A program made the translations under genes and the position numbers. A DNA stretch of 13,682 nucleotides from Planctomycetota bacterium (GTDB taxonomy: Bacteria; Planctomycetota; Phycisphaerae; Sedimentisphaerales; Anaerohalosphaeraceae), in the NCBI GenBank assembly GCA_030637065.1, contig DAOVVQ010000076.1, positions 1 to 13,682 on the forward strand, written 5' to 3'. Positions 13,525-13,682 of this stretch are shown here, one piece after another. Under the pieces are notes generated by a model. The model made no database searches and was not told the origin of the DNA. It saw only the letters and a program-made list of their open reading frames with translations. Each line of letters opens with the position of its first letter. The stretch's first letter is position 1.

Positions 13525-13682
13525 TTTAGCCCTGCAATCAACGACCCAGCCGGTAGGGTGGGCCCTGGCCCACGCGGTTTCTTTTAAGTTTTTTAGCCTT
13601 TCGGTTTTAGAATTTTGGACTTGTTTAGGATTTAGATATTAGAGTTTAGTGCTTCTCTTTAATTTTTTTGGGGTTGTATTCC

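Larger units (their letters stand above)
13296..13682. other. Gene-free tail made of short repeats and hairpins
   Basis: No gene is visible in these 387 bp. In order there are three 9-bp CACGGATTN-type units (13300-13326), an 8-bp tandem array (13335-13366), a small stem CAGAG/CTCTG (13363-13375), a strong 8-bp hairpin (13423-13442), a compound stem-loop (13475-13522), GGGC-TTTA-GCCC (13521-13532) and GTGGGCC-CT-GGCCCAC (13558-13573). After that comes T-rich sequence with TTTAG words. The 'CACGGATT', 'TTCGACAAGCTCAGGG' and 'GTAGGGTGGGC' words are of a type seen as dispersed repeats in many environmental genomes. None of the stems is followed at once by a T run. Confidence 0.6.

Noticed and set aside
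13423..13573. Hairpins considered as intrinsic terminators of the plus-strand pair
   Set aside because: The stems are strong but none is followed directly by a T run, so only a low-confidence terminator was entered for the first.

Overview
The window most likely comes from a Planctomycetota genome, probably class Phycisphaerae (Sedimentisphaerales-like). This is inferred from protein style, not from a marker gene. The clues are a secreted protein ending in a single dockerin-like loop (GDVNGDCRVNMADL), a secreted Pro/Ser-rich plus His/Tyr-rich protein with a TPR tail, a secreted GH29 fucosidase, a 'HHFFGY' beta-propeller protein, and gaps filled with short dispersed and tandem repeats. I see no rRNA, tRNA, CRISPR array, transposase or phage gene.

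Layout. Positions 1-8565 carry seven genes, all on the minus strand. In order of transcription they are: an XRE-type HTH protein (8565-7402), a tRNA-dependent cyclodipeptide synthase (CDPS, 7402-6689), a sodium:solute symporter (6577-5078), a YkgJ-type cysteine-cluster protein (5081-4617), an alpha-L-fucosidase (4392-2503), a secreted beta-propeller protein (2277-1009) and the N-terminal part of a 4Fe-4S electron-transfer subunit (456-1, cut by the window edge). Positions 8566-9149 are a divergent control region with recognisable promoters on both sides. Positions 9150-13295 carry two plus-strand genes, probably cotranscribed: the 980-aa Pro/Ser/His/Tyr-rich TPR protein and a 390-aa seven-repeat propeller with a dockerin-like tail. 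Positions 13296-13682 hold repeats and hairpins and no gene.

How the genes may work together. HTH and CDPS are fused head to tail by a TGATG stop/start overlap and look like one translationally coupled unit: a cyclodipeptide producer with its own DNA-binding partner and no adjacent tailoring enzyme. This is the best candidate here for something undescribed. The HTH protein has about 300 residues of C-terminal sequence that I cannot assign, and the CDPS has an unusual residue signature. The symporter and YkgJ genes overlap by 4 nt (ATGA). The fucosidase, the HHFFGY propeller and perhaps the symporter fit polysaccharide scavenging, but separate 220-bp gaps mean they are not shown to be one operon. 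The plus-strand pair looks like cell-surface or envelope material: both have signal peptides, one is a basic Pro-rich extended chain, the other a propeller with a possible docking tail. The larger gene has a strong sigma70-type promoter, a leader of about 240 nt and a long hairpin ending 2 nt before a near-perfect Shine-Dalgarno sequence.

All assignments are by reading motifs. No database search was possible.
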